NCBI GenBank assembly: GCA_022559845.1
Contig: CM040121.1
Location: 347,546,243 to 347,610,242, forward strand
Direction of reading: 5' to 3'
Length of the DNA stretch: 64,000 nt
Source of the DNA: Amorphophallus konjac
Lineage: Eukaryota > Streptophyta > Magnoliopsida > Alismatales > Araceae
Shown: positions 19,533-31,458 of the stretch, piece by piece
Position numbering within the stretch: the first letter of the stretch is position 1
Layout: each line of letters begins with the position of its first letter
Program-made: the position numbers and the translations under genes
Notes under the pieces: generated by a model
What the model was told of the DNA's origin: nothing
What the model saw: only the letters and a program-made list of their open reading frames with translations
Database searches by the model: none

Positions 19533-21795
19533 ATTTCCCCTTTTTTGATGATGGCAACACTATGATCACTATGAGACATGCAACACCAAATTATTCTCTC
19601 CCTTTGACTTCATCAAAAATTTTTTTAGGTATGAATAGATTAATATAACATCTCCCCCTTTGACAACATGAAGGCATATTAGAGCTATTCTCCCTCAAAA
19701 TGAAGTATGTAGGATGAGCACTAGAAGAATAAAATATAAGAACTCCCCCTATCAACATGAATGTTTGACTACTCTCCCCTTAAATGCAGATGGCCCAGAA
19801 CTCCCCCAGAAGTGCATGAATGAATTCTGGTTAACCAAAAGCAATCTGAAATCTGCCACCACAAGGAATCCAAAACAATAATGGTTGTGGCACCTCACAT
19901 ATGCATGAACAGAATAAAGCAGGTGGAAAGTCCACAGAACCAGAACTGGTTACATAAAGAAGATGGAAGATTCCAACAGTGTGGAGAGGAGTACATCTCA
20001 GGAATCAATCAACTGATAAGAGAGGATTGTCAACAAAGTGCCTGTTGATCAAGTTGTCGGAGGTGAAACAAATCATGAGGAATTTTAAGGCATGCACCAC
20101 TACAATAAGTCGTAACATGAATAGACTCTCCCATCATAGAGGGTTATGAATTGGCAACTTGACCAACCTGATTTAATTATGATGTATACCAAATTTGTCA
20201 ATCAAAATCAGTACTTATATCTGAATTCAAGTTTTAATAAAGGTGAACCAAATAATCCGATAACACTTAGGACCAATCATCTTTATCTTTCACGCATGAT
20301 CTCAATAACTCCTTTGAGAGTTACACAGATTAGTATTGAGATTAAACACTTTTACAAGAGCATGAGTTGACAGAATTTGCAAGATATTTTCATTTGAAGC
20401 ACTTTATACTTTTCTTGAGCAATTTAAGTCAATCAACACCTTTTTACGTGAGGCACAACACGTCCCAGGTGAAGTGACCCAGTTACTCAGTGTGATAACT
20501 GTCATTGCCTCTCAACATTGAGACCAGAGTTAGCAATAGAAATATCTTTTTACGTGAGGAGACACCTTGATTAGAGGCCAGACTCCCCAGTTACTCAACA
20601 CAAATATGCCATTGCTCTGTCAATATTTTCAATAAATTTTCACCAGAGATAACTATGGCACTTCATGACATAGGTTTACTTTATTTCATTGATAGAGAAC
20701 CCAGTTTCTCAGTGACCAAGTCATTGCTCTGAATTCACATTTTTTCATTTAGTCAACATTTATCAAGTTAATGTTTAAAAATAATACTCACTCTATGTAT
20801 CTCAACCAAAGATAGCCTTGATTTCAAATATTCAGATTTCAGATGAGTGAGTCTAAGGTTTTCATGACATATGTGGTTAAAATTTATTAAAGCTTACAAT
20901 TCAGATATTTTCAAGTCATTTAAATGCAAATCTGAGAATACATAACTCTTACATCTGTCTGATTTAGTGGTTATTCTTAAACTTATATGATAGGAGTTTC
21001 TACATGATTCTCAGACTGAATTGCATGGTCTGCAACTTGTGATCCTCAGATCAGATCAAAAATACAGCTGACTAACTTATCAACAATAGAAACACATCAG
21101 TCACACCAGCTAAGAAAAATGTGAAGGATGAGTATAAGCTGGTGGAAGAGTCAGCAACAAGAGAGAAGAGCATTAAAGAGAGTATATCAACAAGCAGTAG
21201 CTGAGTCTGGAATTCAGACAGATCAGCTATTTCAATAATGACAACAGAGAATTTAGGTGAACCACCTAAGTGTAGCGAGTAGATCAGATAGCTAGACAGA
21301 GAGAGTTCAAGAGGTGAAGAGATGAAACAGGAAAGCTCCCCCTGTCTAGATGCAATGGAATATCTTTTTAGGTTTTTCAAATTTTATTACATGCACTACT
21401 CTTCAAATGTGCAGTATGCAGCAAATCTAATAAAGAGTAGCATGATCATTAAGCGACAACAAACAAACTCTCCCTGATGCAGTGCATGATATGCAATGAA
21501 AGCACAGCTCATGATTTTAAAGTTTATGCTCGAAGAAAATTCATGCTGTTCAACCAGAGAGAGAACCTACCAATGACATCAAGTTCGTTTCAAATTTTCA
21601 GAAAGTTTCAACTAAGCACAAATCAAATCAACAAGATGCTTAACCATTTCAAACAAGCAATTTTCAGATGATGGAATTTAAACAGATTGTTCAGAACTAA
21701 CCTGGAGAGCAGGATCATGGGGTCTTTCAATTTTTGAGTGCCTTGGTTTATTGACCCCTCTTTATTCATCCCAAGGCACACCTGCAGCAAAGTAA
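19533..21795 (-). other. TR-GAG1 3' non-coding region
   Basis: No supported ORF. Several polypurine tracts on the minus strand (complements TTCCCC, CTCTCCCTTTGA, CTCCCCCTTTGA, CTCCCCCTATC, CTCCCCTTAA, CTCCCCCAG) lie between 19533 and 19815. Two related blocks with TTTTTACGTGAGG...CCCAGTTACTCA (about 20438 and 20548) resemble the duplicated blocks of TR-GAG2 and of the fragment at 12606. The function is unknown. Confidence 0.6.
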
Positions 21796-24318
21796 TCAGT
21801 TTGATCCTGCAGGAACCCAAGCCACCTTGGGTCCTGTATTAGACCTAACAGGAGTTATGAACAGTTTCTTAGCGACATTGTCATCAAAATCTATCTGATA
21901 ACAATTTGCCATGAAGTGACCGAGTTTACCATAATATCTACATGAAACAGCAGATTTTTTGGTCCTATGATGTATATCAAAAGTAGCATGAGACCTATGA
22001 AATTGAGCATGAAATGTTCTGTTGTTTACATGAACTTTTTGATTATTATTCTTATACATCCAACATTCAACAGATTTGTGACTTGGCTCACCACAGTTGA
22101 AACATGAAAGATTCACAGGTCTTTTGGTAGGGAATTTGAAGAGTTGGTTATTACCATGGCCTTTTTGGGCATGCCAACAGTCCTTGACTGTATGGCCATA
22201 CTTCCCACACTTGAAGCACCTGAGATGCTTACCTCTTGAGTCACTGTACCCCCATGAAGACCTAAACCAGCACTCGACAGCTTTATGACCACGTTTGTTA
22301 CAATTATAACAAATGATGTGTTGGTTTGAGGCAGATGTGTTTCTTTTGGGGTGGTGATGATGATTTGAAGTAAATTTATCATGCATCATATTATCACTTT
22401 TCATAACACTGCAGTCATCCATATAATGACCATCCCTACCACAGTAGTGACATGATGTCTGTGATTTCTTGGAGGCATGATTACTAATAGATTGACTTGA
22501 TGCATATGAATGTGCAAAATGGGCATGAGCAGTGTGCATTGACCCATCAAATTCAACCGAGCTAGCAGATTTTATGACACAAGTAGGGACATTTTTAACC
22601 CCATCTTTCTTTCCATTCTTATTCAATTGTTTATCTTTGTTCACAACTTTTGTTCGTTTTTCAATTTTCTGAGCCTTAAATTGAAAGACAGATGATGAAG
22701 AAGTTTTCATATCTTTATTTTTCTTTGGGGACTGACTAGTGGCACCAGCTGCCTCAGAACTTTGCACAAACGTAGTGTATAGCTGGTTTCTCACACTTTC
22801 CTTAGCATCAGAACTACAGTTTATCCCCTTCTTTGAGTTCTTATCTTCACTTTTTATTACAGCTTTCATTTTTCTCTTGTTTTCAACAGACTCGAATGTT
22901 GATTTTTCTAGATCATGAATTTTTGTCTCCAGAGAAGCAATATGAAGTTCATAACTGGCTATCTCCTGCTCACTGTAATTTACGCATTCACTTAGAACTT
23001 TGTTAGTAGTTTTATACTTCTCAATTTCTTCTTCTAGATTACTCAGCATTTTTGATTCTTCATTGCACGTAGATTTTCCTTTTTCTAATGTGAGAAGCTT
23101 TTCGTGCATTCCAGTGTTTAACTGTTTTAATTTTTTGATTTCAGCCTTCAATTCAATGTTTTCCTCTTCAAGTTTTTCAGATTGAATTTCCTTATAGGCA
23201 GATCTTTCTCTCTCGATAGCCAGAAGCCTCTCTGACATAACAACATTTAGGACCATGAGTTTCTTGTTTTGTTCCTTCAGATCTTTATTCTCCTCAATCA
23301 ACTTCTCAAATCCTTCATTGCATTTTTCACTACTGGATATCAAGTCCAGTCTTTCAATCAGTTTCTCTTCTCTTTGTTCAAATTCAAGTTTATCTTTTAA
23401 TAAATCTTTATTTTCCTCTCTAAGGGAAGCAATCAACTTCCTCTGCCATTCATTTTTATCATACAGATCTTCATTACGCTCTTTTAGAGCCAAGCACTTG
23501 TTGCAGATCGATGTTAAAGAGAGACCCTGCATACCTTCCTTGCTCACTTTCTCTATTTCAGCTTTAAGATTTTCATTAGTCCTCTGAATTTCTCCATTCT
23601 CAGCTTTCAATTTCTCCAGATCAGAATTAATCCTTTTCAACTCTTCCAGTTTTATCAGATGTTCATTAGTTTTCAGTTTCAACTGACTTTCTAATTCGGA
23701 GATTTTATTGATACATTCTTGGTTTTCCTTTTTCAACAAGCACATTTGCTTCATATTCAAGTGAGACTCAGATAAACATTCATCATATAATTCATTAATC
23801 TTCAAGCACTTTTCACATGATGAATTAGAATCATTTTGACAAGTTTTCTTTTTCATTTTCTTATACTATTTTCTTAAGCGATCATAAGACTCTAGCAATT
23901 CATTGTATGCAGCAATCCAATCATCCAAGGAATAATCTTCAAATAATTTTACGTGATCATCGTCCTGTTCTTCATCTTGATTGCTACTTTGTTCACTCCC
24001 TTGAGCCATCATGCATTGATAATCATCTCTGCCGTAGGCAGTCTTTAATCTATCCAGGATCTCCTTTCCAGAGACACACCTATGAACAAAGGGGAATTTA
24101 TCAGTATTGACCGCTCCTCTCAAAATGTTAAGAACTGTGATATTATCACAGTTCTTTGATCTGTCCTCACTTGACCACTTGGTTTGATTGTGAGGTAACT
24201 CATATGGGCCTCTTGATACTAGAGTCCACAGACTGGGATCAATGGAGTTCAGGTGTACCCGGAGGCCGCCTAACCAGTTACTGAAGTTAAACCCATCGTA
24301 GACGGTAGGATGATCCAT
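21796..24318 (-). pseudogene. TR-GAG1 gag: long coiled-coil, five-zinc-knuckle protein with one premature TAG
   Basis: The start is the ATG at 24318 (MDHPTVYDGFNFSNWL), just after the primer site; an upstream ATG at 24393 lies in leader sequence. The N-terminal ~110 residues resemble the copia gag domain (FDG.NF..W, GPYELP, KFPFV, SGKEILDRLK). An acidic stretch follows, then TAG at 23866-23868. The same frame continues for 686 codons: about 330 residues of heptad-like Leu/Lys/Glu coiled coil, then five CCHC-type knuckles (CHYCGRDGHYMDDC, CYNCNKRGHKAVEC, CFKCGKYGHTVKDC, CFNCGEPSHKSVEC, CRYYGKLGHFMANC). It ends TGPKVAWVPAGSN, a motif usual at the SIRE gag/protease boundary. The last knuckle has lost a Cys. 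The product would coat RNA in particles. With the TAG read through it would be about 840 residues, long for a copia gag. Confidence 0.85.
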
Positions 24319-24453
24319 TGATGCAGATCGATAATGAAATTCAAAACGAATGCACAGGGTAGTGAAGCACTGAACACGGGATAGTAGAAGCAATAATACA
24401 CCGAATATAGCAGGATCCTCTACAGATCGTTGGATCTGAATGCATAGAGACCT

Positions 24454-24465
24454 GCTCTGATACCA
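24454..24465 (-). other. TR-GAG1 primer-binding site
   Basis: The minus strand reads TGGTATCAGAGC, two bases after the 5' LTR end. It is an exact match to the plant initiator tRNA-Met complement. Confidence 0.9.
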
Positions 24466-24726
24466 ATTGTTGGGATCGGTGCGATGGATTCAGAGGGGGG
24501 GTGAATGAATTTGTCCTTCAAAACTTTTGCCTAATTTAAAAAATTAGAACACTCAGAGATGCGAAGCTAAAGACAGATTCAGTTCTACCGAATCTTAAAT
24601 ATTGTGATGTGTTCAATCAAACAGTAGACGTGCAATCAATGAGCTCAATGGACATATGAAGACAGATCGAGCATAAGCATTCATCTAGCGGAATCAGATA
24701 TGACAATCAAACCACAGTAGACGAAG

Positions 24727-24786
24727 GATTTTTAGGTGGTTCGGTCCGCAGACCTACGTCCACCCCACACTCCAACCAGAGTGTGG
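24727..24786 (-). ncRNA. R/U5 hairpin and conserved block (TR-GAG1, 5' LTR)
   Basis: Same sequence as 17573-17632, about 620 nt downstream of the TATA box and so in the 5' leader of the RNA. Confidence 0.65.
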
Positions 24787-25404
24787 ATTCCGCTGATACA
24801 CAGCTTAACAGCTGAGCCTCACAGCTTGCCTACATCAGCTGAGCATCACAGCTTGCTTCCACTGGGTAATACAGCTTAGCCATCCGCTGGGCAATACAGC
24901 TTGGCCGTCCAGAGGATACCACACCTCTACAACTGCTGGGGACTACAGCTTAACCCGTCCAGAGGAATCCTCCTCTGCCCGCTGAGCTTCACAGCTTGTT
25001 GTCCGAGGTATCCACCTCGCCCGCTGACAAACAGCTTGAAGAAAGGTTAAAAATGAAAGCAGGAAACAAGAAATAACAGCGACTGAAAACTGTAATCAAT
25101 GAAATGCAAATATGGCTCCCATGGAGCTGACTGGATTGGATTTGATCCAGATTCTAGTGAAGACAGATCTTCTGATGGAGACTTCTCTCTTCTTCTTCAC
25201 GAACTCTCTATATCTCTTTTCACTCTCCTTCTATCTTTTTCTCTCTTTCTCTTCTCTCTCTTTCTCTTCTCTCCTGATCGTTTCTTTTCTTCTCTGCTAC
25301 TCTCTCTCTTTTTGTTTCTCTTCTCTCTGGATCGTGCAGGCTCTCTCTGCTTCTACTCCTCTGAAGTATACTCACGATCATCTTCTCCAGATGGAGAAGT
25401 CTTC

Positions 25405-25412
25405 CTTTTATA
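25405..25412 (-). promoter_or_regulatory. TATA box of TR-GAG1 5' LTR
   Basis: TATAAAAG on the minus strand, the equivalent of 18261-18268. Confidence 0.75.
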
Positions 25413-25658
25413 GCAGCAGCAGATAGGTGGGCGTGTGTCCTCCACAAATTCCTGCCCTAGCGCCTTGAACACATGGCAGCATTTCAGCCTGCTGCGCTAC
25501 ACGTGTCACGATCCTGGCACTTCCTCCATTCTTGGATCACGTGCCCTTCTTAAGCTCCTCCAGCAGCAGTCCTGTCAGATCAGGCTTGTTATCAGTGTGA
25601 GTTAATCTGAAAGGAAAGAAAGGATGCATCGAGTAAATTTGATATTTGAACTGAGCCT

Positions 25659-26371
25659 GTACAGACTTGATATTCTCGTTGTACAGACTTTGAATGCATG
25701 TAATGCATTTTGCATATGGAGAAGTATGAACAATGAAGGTGAATGCATAGGCATGCCATCAAGGAGTGTATGGACTTTACGTGCATTCGACAACGATGTA
25801 TAGACTTGCTGGTGTGATGATGCATGAACTTGAATACTCATACCAGCAGCGGTATACACACATGCACAATGAACATGGATTGCACTGACTAAGCCATGAG
25901 CTGAGCTAACGGATGTATAGACTTGCTCAGTTATCAGCGAATGGATGTATAGACTTTCTGTGCCTACGACAGGACGATGTACAGACTTTGTGTATGCGTG
26001 AAGCACAACGATGCAAGAATGTATAGACTTGATAAGTCATCAGGGCACCCGTGTGCAGACTTAGTATTCATGCACGAACATTAGGTGTGCAACAGAATGT
26101 ATAGACTTTGAATGCCGGGTGAAGAGTGTACAGACTTTGTCTTGAAAGATGCACAAATGCATATAGGAATATACAGACGTTGAACGTGTGAAATGCAGTT
26201 TGCATCTATCAAAGCATGCACAGCAAAGATGAATGCTCAGGCATGTTGTCAAAGAATGTACAGACTTGCGTGCATGCGTCAAGACGATGTACAGACTTTG
26301 CGTGCCTGAAACAAGACAATGTACAGACTTGCTACCTAGCATTTAAGAATCAATGCATCATGTATAGACTT
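25659..26371 (-). repeat. U3 array of AAGTCTRTACA motifs (TR-GAG1, 5' LTR)
   Basis: The order and spacing match the other LTR. A copy that reads TGTACATACTT at 18536 is TGTACAGACTT here, so this LTR keeps the better match. Confidence 0.8.
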
Positions 26372-26719
26372 GCTTAAATGACGCATGGACATAACAGCAA
26401 AGACTGTGTAGACATTGTATATGCATGAAACAACCGAATGTACTGACTAGGTATGCATAATGAACATGCATTGACTTTGAAATAAAGCGACTGACGAATG
26501 CATCGATGCAGTGTGTGCATATGGCAGATATTGAACCGATGCAATGTATGTAGGAGAACTAGAGTTGTACCTATGCAGAGATAGACAATGCAATGAGATG
26601 AATGTGCCCACTCTCAAATCAATCAATCAATCAATCATGCTCATAGTGCTTGCTGACACCAAAACAATTCATACTCATAGTGCTTCCTGACATCAAAACC
26701 ATAGGGGCACAACAGGTTA

Positions 26720-27290
26720 TAGTTGCTTAGTTTTTTTTTTTTATTATTTTTGAAGAAGGGAGATAGAGTGCCGGTTATGGTTGAGCTCTATTTTTTTTGT
26801 CATGCATTAAATGCATGAATAGTGGTGATGTCGGTTATCAAATAGAAGGCTACCGGATATGTGTTTGAAAGAAAAAAGAGGGTGATGTTTGTTTTGTTTG
26901 TTTTTTTATATTTTTATTTGTTTGTTTATTTTTTTGTTAATGCATTAAATGCATGAATAGTAGTGCTATTGTTTATCAAATAGGAGACTACCGGATAGTG
27001 AGATCATAGGCTATCGGCTAGCTTAGTTTAGTTTTTTTTCAGTTTATTTATTTATTCATTAATTTATTTATTTATTATATTTATTATTTAATATTTCTCT
27101 TATTTCCTCTGTTCTCTTCCCCCCTTTTTTGCTTTTATTCTGGTCATGTATTTTATTTTGAGCTCTCCAATATATTTGTAATCATTTATTATTATTTCAT
27201 TTTTTATCTATTTATTTCCTTCTTGTTACTTTGATTATTCTTTTTTTTAAGCCTGGTGAATTTTTGGCAGCACCTCCCCAGACCGAGGTA
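26720..27290. repeat. AT-rich degenerate repeats with TGCATTAAATGCATGAATAGT
   Basis: Two units of about 135 bp (about 26795 and 26930) share TGCATTAAATGCATGAATAGT, then TATCAAATAG and CTACCGGATA, and continue the repeat interrupted at 17313. The rest is T-rich low-complexity sequence. No gene is seen. Confidence 0.6.
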
Positions 27291-27291
27291 T

Positions 27292-27600
27292 TTTGGGGTA
27301 GGTAGTGAATAACAAATAAAAGATATGGGAATATACAGGTGATCTATTTCTACGTCTTCGAAAAGAGTAGGTAAATACCTACGATATGGTACGTAGGTAA
27401 CAAATAAAAAATTTGGACACCGATCACTCTACGAGTGACCTATTGGTACGACACAAACAATGAGTAGGTAACTACCTACAACATTTATCGTAGGTAATAT
27501 ATAACAAATAAAAACTAATGTCATCGATCACTATACAGATGACCTACTCCTACGACGGTAACGAAGCGTAGGTACGTTCCGACGACTATGTTCGTAGGTA
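27292..27600 (+). repeat. CACTA subterminal array A (~100 bp units)
   Basis: Three units share GTAGGTAACAAATAAAAA, then ACCGATCACTCTACGAGTGACC and a TACCTACGA block. Inverted CGTAGGTA/TACCTACG pairs occur in each. Confidence 0.7.
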
Positions 27601-27618
27601 TTTTATTACAATTATGTA

Positions 27619-28015
27619 TTCCTATGGCTCAACTGGAACCATAGGTATGACATACCACTTACATACGTCATTGTCGGTAGGTAGTTAAATATGGCTATAT
27701 ATTCCTACGGCTCAACTGAAACCGTAGGTATGACATACCACTTATCTACGGCATTGTCGGTAGTTAGTTCAATATGGCTATCTATCCCTACGGTGCTACC
27801 GAACCGTAGATATGACATACCAATTACATACGACATTATCAGTAGGTAGTTCAATATGACTATCTATTCCTACGGTGCTACTGAACCATATGTATGACAT
27901 ACCAATTACCTATGACATTATCAGTAGGTAGTTCAATATGGCTATCTATTCCTACGGTGCTATCGAACCGTATGTAGTGTATGGCATATACCTACGATAG
28001 TGATAGTAAGTAACA
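27619..28015 (+). repeat. CACTA subterminal array B (82-83 bp units)
   Basis: Units start at 27619, 27702, 27785, 27867 and 27949 with YYCCTAYGG and carry TATGACATACCA and GGTAGTTMAATATGGCTAT. The last unit is diverged. Confidence 0.85.
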
Positions 28016-28112
28016 AAATATCTTAAAAAATCATAGGTATAGGCCCATACATACTAACGACTTACAAAAGCGTAGGTAGGTGTCGTAAGTAAAAACTAGT
28101 TTTCTCGTAGTG

Positions 28113-28547
28113 TATTTATAGGATTTCATGCACTTAGGAGCTCTAATTAGGTCAAGAAACCCGAGATAGGGAAGAACTCTGAAAAAATCGATTTGTATCT
28201 TTATGTAGGCTGCCTCCACCCTATCTAGGACGAAGTAGGGATAGGGTTTAGGTTAGATTTTGACCTCTCATAGTTGATTAGGGTTTGGTTGAGGTTATTA
28301 TCCCATTAGGGTTAGGTTAAAACCAAATTAGCCCATCTAGAAACTAGAGTTTTAGAAAATCCAAATTTTAGAAATTAATTCATCCCATAAGTGCATTATG
28401 CCTTAATTACATATTAAAACCATTTACAATTTCCTTTATTTATCTTCCATTACAATTTCTTTTATCTTATTCCATTATAATTATTTAATTTTTCCCTTTC
28501 CTAATTTTACACTCATTTAATTAATCATATAAAATCGGGTTACTACA
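28113..28547 (-). mobile_element. LTR fragment of a Ty3-like element
   Basis: Read on the minus strand, an LTR starts TGTAGTAACCCGATTTT at 28547, directly after the polypurine tract AAGTGGGGGAGGG (complement at 28548-28560). The other end is cut at the CACTA boundary. Confidence 0.6.
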
Positions 28548-28858
28548 CCCTCCCCCACTTAAAAGAAGTTGCTCCTCCAATCTCACATGATTTCTTTCCA
28601 AAATAGTGAGGTACCAGATCATCAATCCTAAAAACATACCTTCTCATATTGCATTATCAAATGTCTCTTACTAGATCAAACTCTAAATCATGTCAATATA
28701 TATCAATCACCATGTCCTAGCATGCAAATATAGAATAAGGTAGGTTTAGAGTTACCTTCCAACGCTCCTCAATCCCTTAATGCTTCCAGCCTACCTTGCC
28801 GCCTCAACTCACCTTGTTGCTTGTCTTGCGGTGCTTGCTCCTTCATGAGAGGGCAACG
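28548..28858 (-). mobile_element. Polypurine tract and 3' end remnant of the same Ty3-like element
   Basis: Minus-strand text before the tract reads GGAGGAGCAACTTCTTTT, similar to the 3' ends of plant chromoviruses. No intact coding is seen. The right side is cut by the copia LTR at 28859. Confidence 0.5.
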
Positions 28859-29090
28859 TGTTGGGTCTCCTCTGGAGTTGATCATCAGTGTGAAGACTGC
28901 GATGCATTGATTGTGTTTTGAATGATGTGTTTTGAATGATTGGCAACAATAGAGTTGACTTTGTTGACTGTAGAGTTGACTTTGATGACTTTATATTGAT
29001 CATGGTAATAGTATGTATTTTGATGAATTGGTTATATGTCAGACCTTTTTCTTAAAACATTTCTGTACACTTTGTTATTCTGAATCTAAG

Positions 29091-29747
29091 GTCGGTGCAT
29101 GTCTACATTGTGCTTGTATTTAGTCGGTGCATGTTTGTGTAAGAAACGCATATAAGTCAGTGCAGGTGTTTGTCTTGCACTAAGTAAGGTCGGTGCATGT
29201 AGTGCCGCTCGCACACCTCAGGTCGGTGCTAGTCGTCATCTTCACTTAGTGAGGTCGATGCAAGTTACCATGTGCGTACATAGTCGGTGCAGCGTCCGCA
29301 TTGAGCATATAGGGTCGGTGCAGGTTATACTGTGAAGCATATAAGTCGGTACAAGTTTCGCTGTGACCATATAGGGTCGGTGCAGGTTTTACTGTGAGCA
29401 TATAAGTCGGTGCAGGTTACGCTGTGACCACATAAGGTCGGTGCAAGTTTTTATGTGAGCATTTAAGGTCTGTGCACATTTTTCTTTATGCATAATAGGT
29501 CAGTGCATTGTTTTGCCATTCACATGCAAAGAGTCGGTGCACTGTCTGCTTCATGCATATTAAGGTCCATGCATGTTTTCATACATGTGTAATAAGGTCA
29601 GTACACACTTGTCTCCTGCCCAACCAAAGTCAGTGCATTGCTTGCTTTACGATGTATAGATGGCCAGTTCACCTTATGTTCTATATCATAACACGTAGAG
29701 CCTCACGCACACTTAGTGTCGGTGCATGTGCATTTCAGGTCTGCGCT
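29091..29747 (+). repeat. U3 array of GTCGGTGCA motifs with ~31.6 bp period (copia LTR)
   Basis: Copies of GTCGGTGCA or one-to-two-base variants start at 29091, 29123, 29156, 29189, 29222, 29254, 29283, 29314, 29345, 29376, 29406, 29437, 29468, 29499, 29533, 29565, 29597 and 29629, then 29718 and 29739. Spacings in the first 18 are 29-34 bp, mean 31.6. The sequence between copies is not well conserved. The array lies 350-1000 bp upstream of the TATA box. Confidence 0.9.
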
Positions 29748-30096
29748 AGTTGTATGACATAGTCTATGCTAGTCTTTCCTACATCTGTGCACATACATAG
29801 ACATGTGAATTATCTACGTCCATAACACGTGATTGACACTATGTTCGTTAAAATGACAGGTGAGACTTATGATCAAACACCTGACGCGTGTCCCAACTAC
29901 CTGCGAACTCTAAGTCACGAGCAACTAAACTACCAGGGTAAAAGGCACATGATCCAGGGCAAAAGATGAAGCGTTATGTTTGTGACACGTGGAAAGCAAC
30001 CTAATCAAGATGCTTCCACGTGGCCATCCCAAGCTCAGATCTGAATGAACTTTTGGGCGAGAAACGTGGTTTCCATGCGCCCATCATCTGCTGAAT

Positions 30097-30104
30097 TATA
30101 AAAA
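30097..30104 (+). promoter_or_regulatory. TATA box of the copia LTR
   Basis: TATAAAAA in the context CTGAATTATAAAAAGGGG, with a purine-rich leader (30180-30290) after it. Confidence 0.75.
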
Positions 30105-30720
30105 GGGGCAGATCACCCATTGTTGAAGAATAAGATAGAGAACAAGACACTGAGCATACACATAAGCATATCCAGAGAGGATAGCAGCAGCCAAGTCAAG
30201 AGGACGTTCCAGCAAGATCGAGAGAGAGAGAAATCAGAGAAGAAGAGGAGACTTGAGAGAGCTTTGAGAGAGATTTGAGAGAAGAGCTTAGAGTCGTTTG
30301 AAGGGTGTGAGTCCGAGTTTCTGTGAGTCATTGTTTCTGACTTCTTGGTATAATGGCAGAGCCGATCTGCTCTTTGTAAGAGCTACATATTGTTTTATTG
30401 TTTTCTATTTTTCTGTTGCTTTTGTTTTTCAATTTCGAACACTTGTTATAGCAAGCTGTGAGTCAGCGGTGGGTAAGCTATAATCCCCAGTGGTAGAGGA
30501 GGATTCCTGTTGGCCCAGATAACAATGTACGCGGATAAGAAGGGGGGGGGGGTTGAATTGCCCCCCACACAAAATTACAGATTTTAAACAATATGCGAGA
30601 TTAATGAGATTGATGAAAAATAAGTTGAACAGAAATAAATCTAGTTCACTCAATCTCTCCGAGCACACTCGAATGTGTTGGGATAAGAAAAAGTACAAGC
30701 AAGCAACCACAGGACACGTA

Positions 30721-30788
30721 AATTTTAAGGTGGTTTGGGACCACGACGGGCTCCCTACGTCCACCCCTCACCGAACCGGTGAGGCTTC
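30721..30788 (-). ncRNA. R/U5 hairpin and conserved block (TR-GAG2, 3' LTR)
   Basis: The minus strand reads CCTCACCG-GTT-CGGTGAGG, then GGTGGACGTAGGGAGCCCG, then CCACCTTAAAATT. The stem sequence differs from TR-GAG1 but pairs perfectly. Confidence 0.65.
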
Positions 30789-31304
30789 ACTTGCTTCATA
30801 ATGAAGCACACGGAGAATATACTCTAACACACACAGAGACTTCATCTCCACAACGATCCAACAACGAGATCAATCCATACACACACACCGCAACACTCGC
30901 GGCAAGATATGATCACAACCGTACGCAGACGGTTCACCACACACAGAGTTAAAGTTCAGAAATAAATGATATGTTCAATACATGCTCATAAACGAAGAGT
31001 AAATGACTGGAATAGATGGGAAAAGAGTGAATAAATGAATCCCCATATGTAGAAAGGGCTGAAAATGATCTTCTTCGATTCCCAGTTCGGAGGGAGGTCG
31101 GATGACGGTGATTCAAGCTTCCTCTTGATCCTCTCGTCGATCCGTTCTTCTTTCTCTTCTTCCACAATCTCCAGAAATGCTTTGTTGGAGATGAAATCCA
31201 CCTTGCAATAGCCCCTCCTTCCTTTTCCCCCTTTCTTCACCTACAAGATAAGAGAAAGATAGCACATTAGGGTTCTCTCTTGTCAAATTCGGAGTTCACA
31301 ATGA

Positions 31305-31312
31305 TATATATA
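31305..31312 (-). promoter_or_regulatory. TATA box of TR-GAG2 3' LTR
   Basis: TATATATA on the minus strand followed by GAGGGG-like complement sequence; the equivalent is 36773-36780. Confidence 0.6.
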
Positions 31313-31458
31313 GAGGGGTGGGGAAAAGACACATAAAACCCTCCCAAAGTGTGTTAGAAACACCTAAATATGATTAGTGACTAATGGGGGGTGTTTTGGT
31401 AAAGTTTAGAAAGGTTTTCAATGGGTTTTAATCGGGTTCGCAAATCTCGTGCCGGAAT

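Larger units (their letters stand above)
17314..26714 (-). mobile_element. TR-GAG1: complete non-autonomous LTR element encoding only gag
   Basis: Read on the minus strand: 5' LTR (24468-26714), iMet primer site (24454-24465), gag (24318-21796), about 2.3 kb of non-coding sequence, a polypurine tract (AAAAAAGGGGAAAT, complement at 19533-19546) and 3' LTR (17314-19532). No protease, integrase, RT or RNase H is present. Flanks GATTA (17309-17313) and GGTTA (26715-26719) are a 5 bp target duplication with one G/A change. The structure matches the described plant class of terminal-repeat retrotransposons with GAG (TR-GAG). It inserted into the TGCATTAAATGCA repeat region. Confidence 0.88.
24468..26714 (-). 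repeat. TR-GAG1 5' LTR
   Basis: Plus-strand text starts TGTTGGGATC and ends GGGGCACAACA. It differs from the 3' LTR by scattered substitutions and a few short tandem-repeat indels, and has an extra ~60 bp near its outer end (26640-26700, a second CATAGTGCTTSCTGACA copy). This is the LTR whose promoter would drive the element. Confidence 0.9.
27291..28112 (+). mobile_element. CACTA (En/Spm) transposon end, left side missing
   Basis: The right terminus reads GTTTTCTCGTAGTG on the plus strand, which is CACTACGAGAAAAC inverted, the typical CACTA terminal repeat. Inward of it the DNA is packed with CGTAGGTA-type subterminal motifs in both orientations and two tandem arrays. No transposase coding and no left CACTA terminus were found. 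The flank TAT at 28113-28115 could be the 3 bp target duplication, but its partner is missing. Confidence 0.75.
28859..30507 (+). repeat. Copia 5' LTR, first part
   Basis: It starts TGTTGGGTCTCC. It contains the GTCGGTGCA array, a TATA box, and ends at ATTCC (30503-30507), the target duplication of TR-GAG2. Confidence 0.85.

Noticed and set aside
29091..29747. Regular ~31 bp repeats with variable spacers, as in a CRISPR array
   Set aside because: The repeats are only 9-11 bp and degenerate, there are no cas genes, and the setting is a plant LTR. It is reported as a motif array instead.
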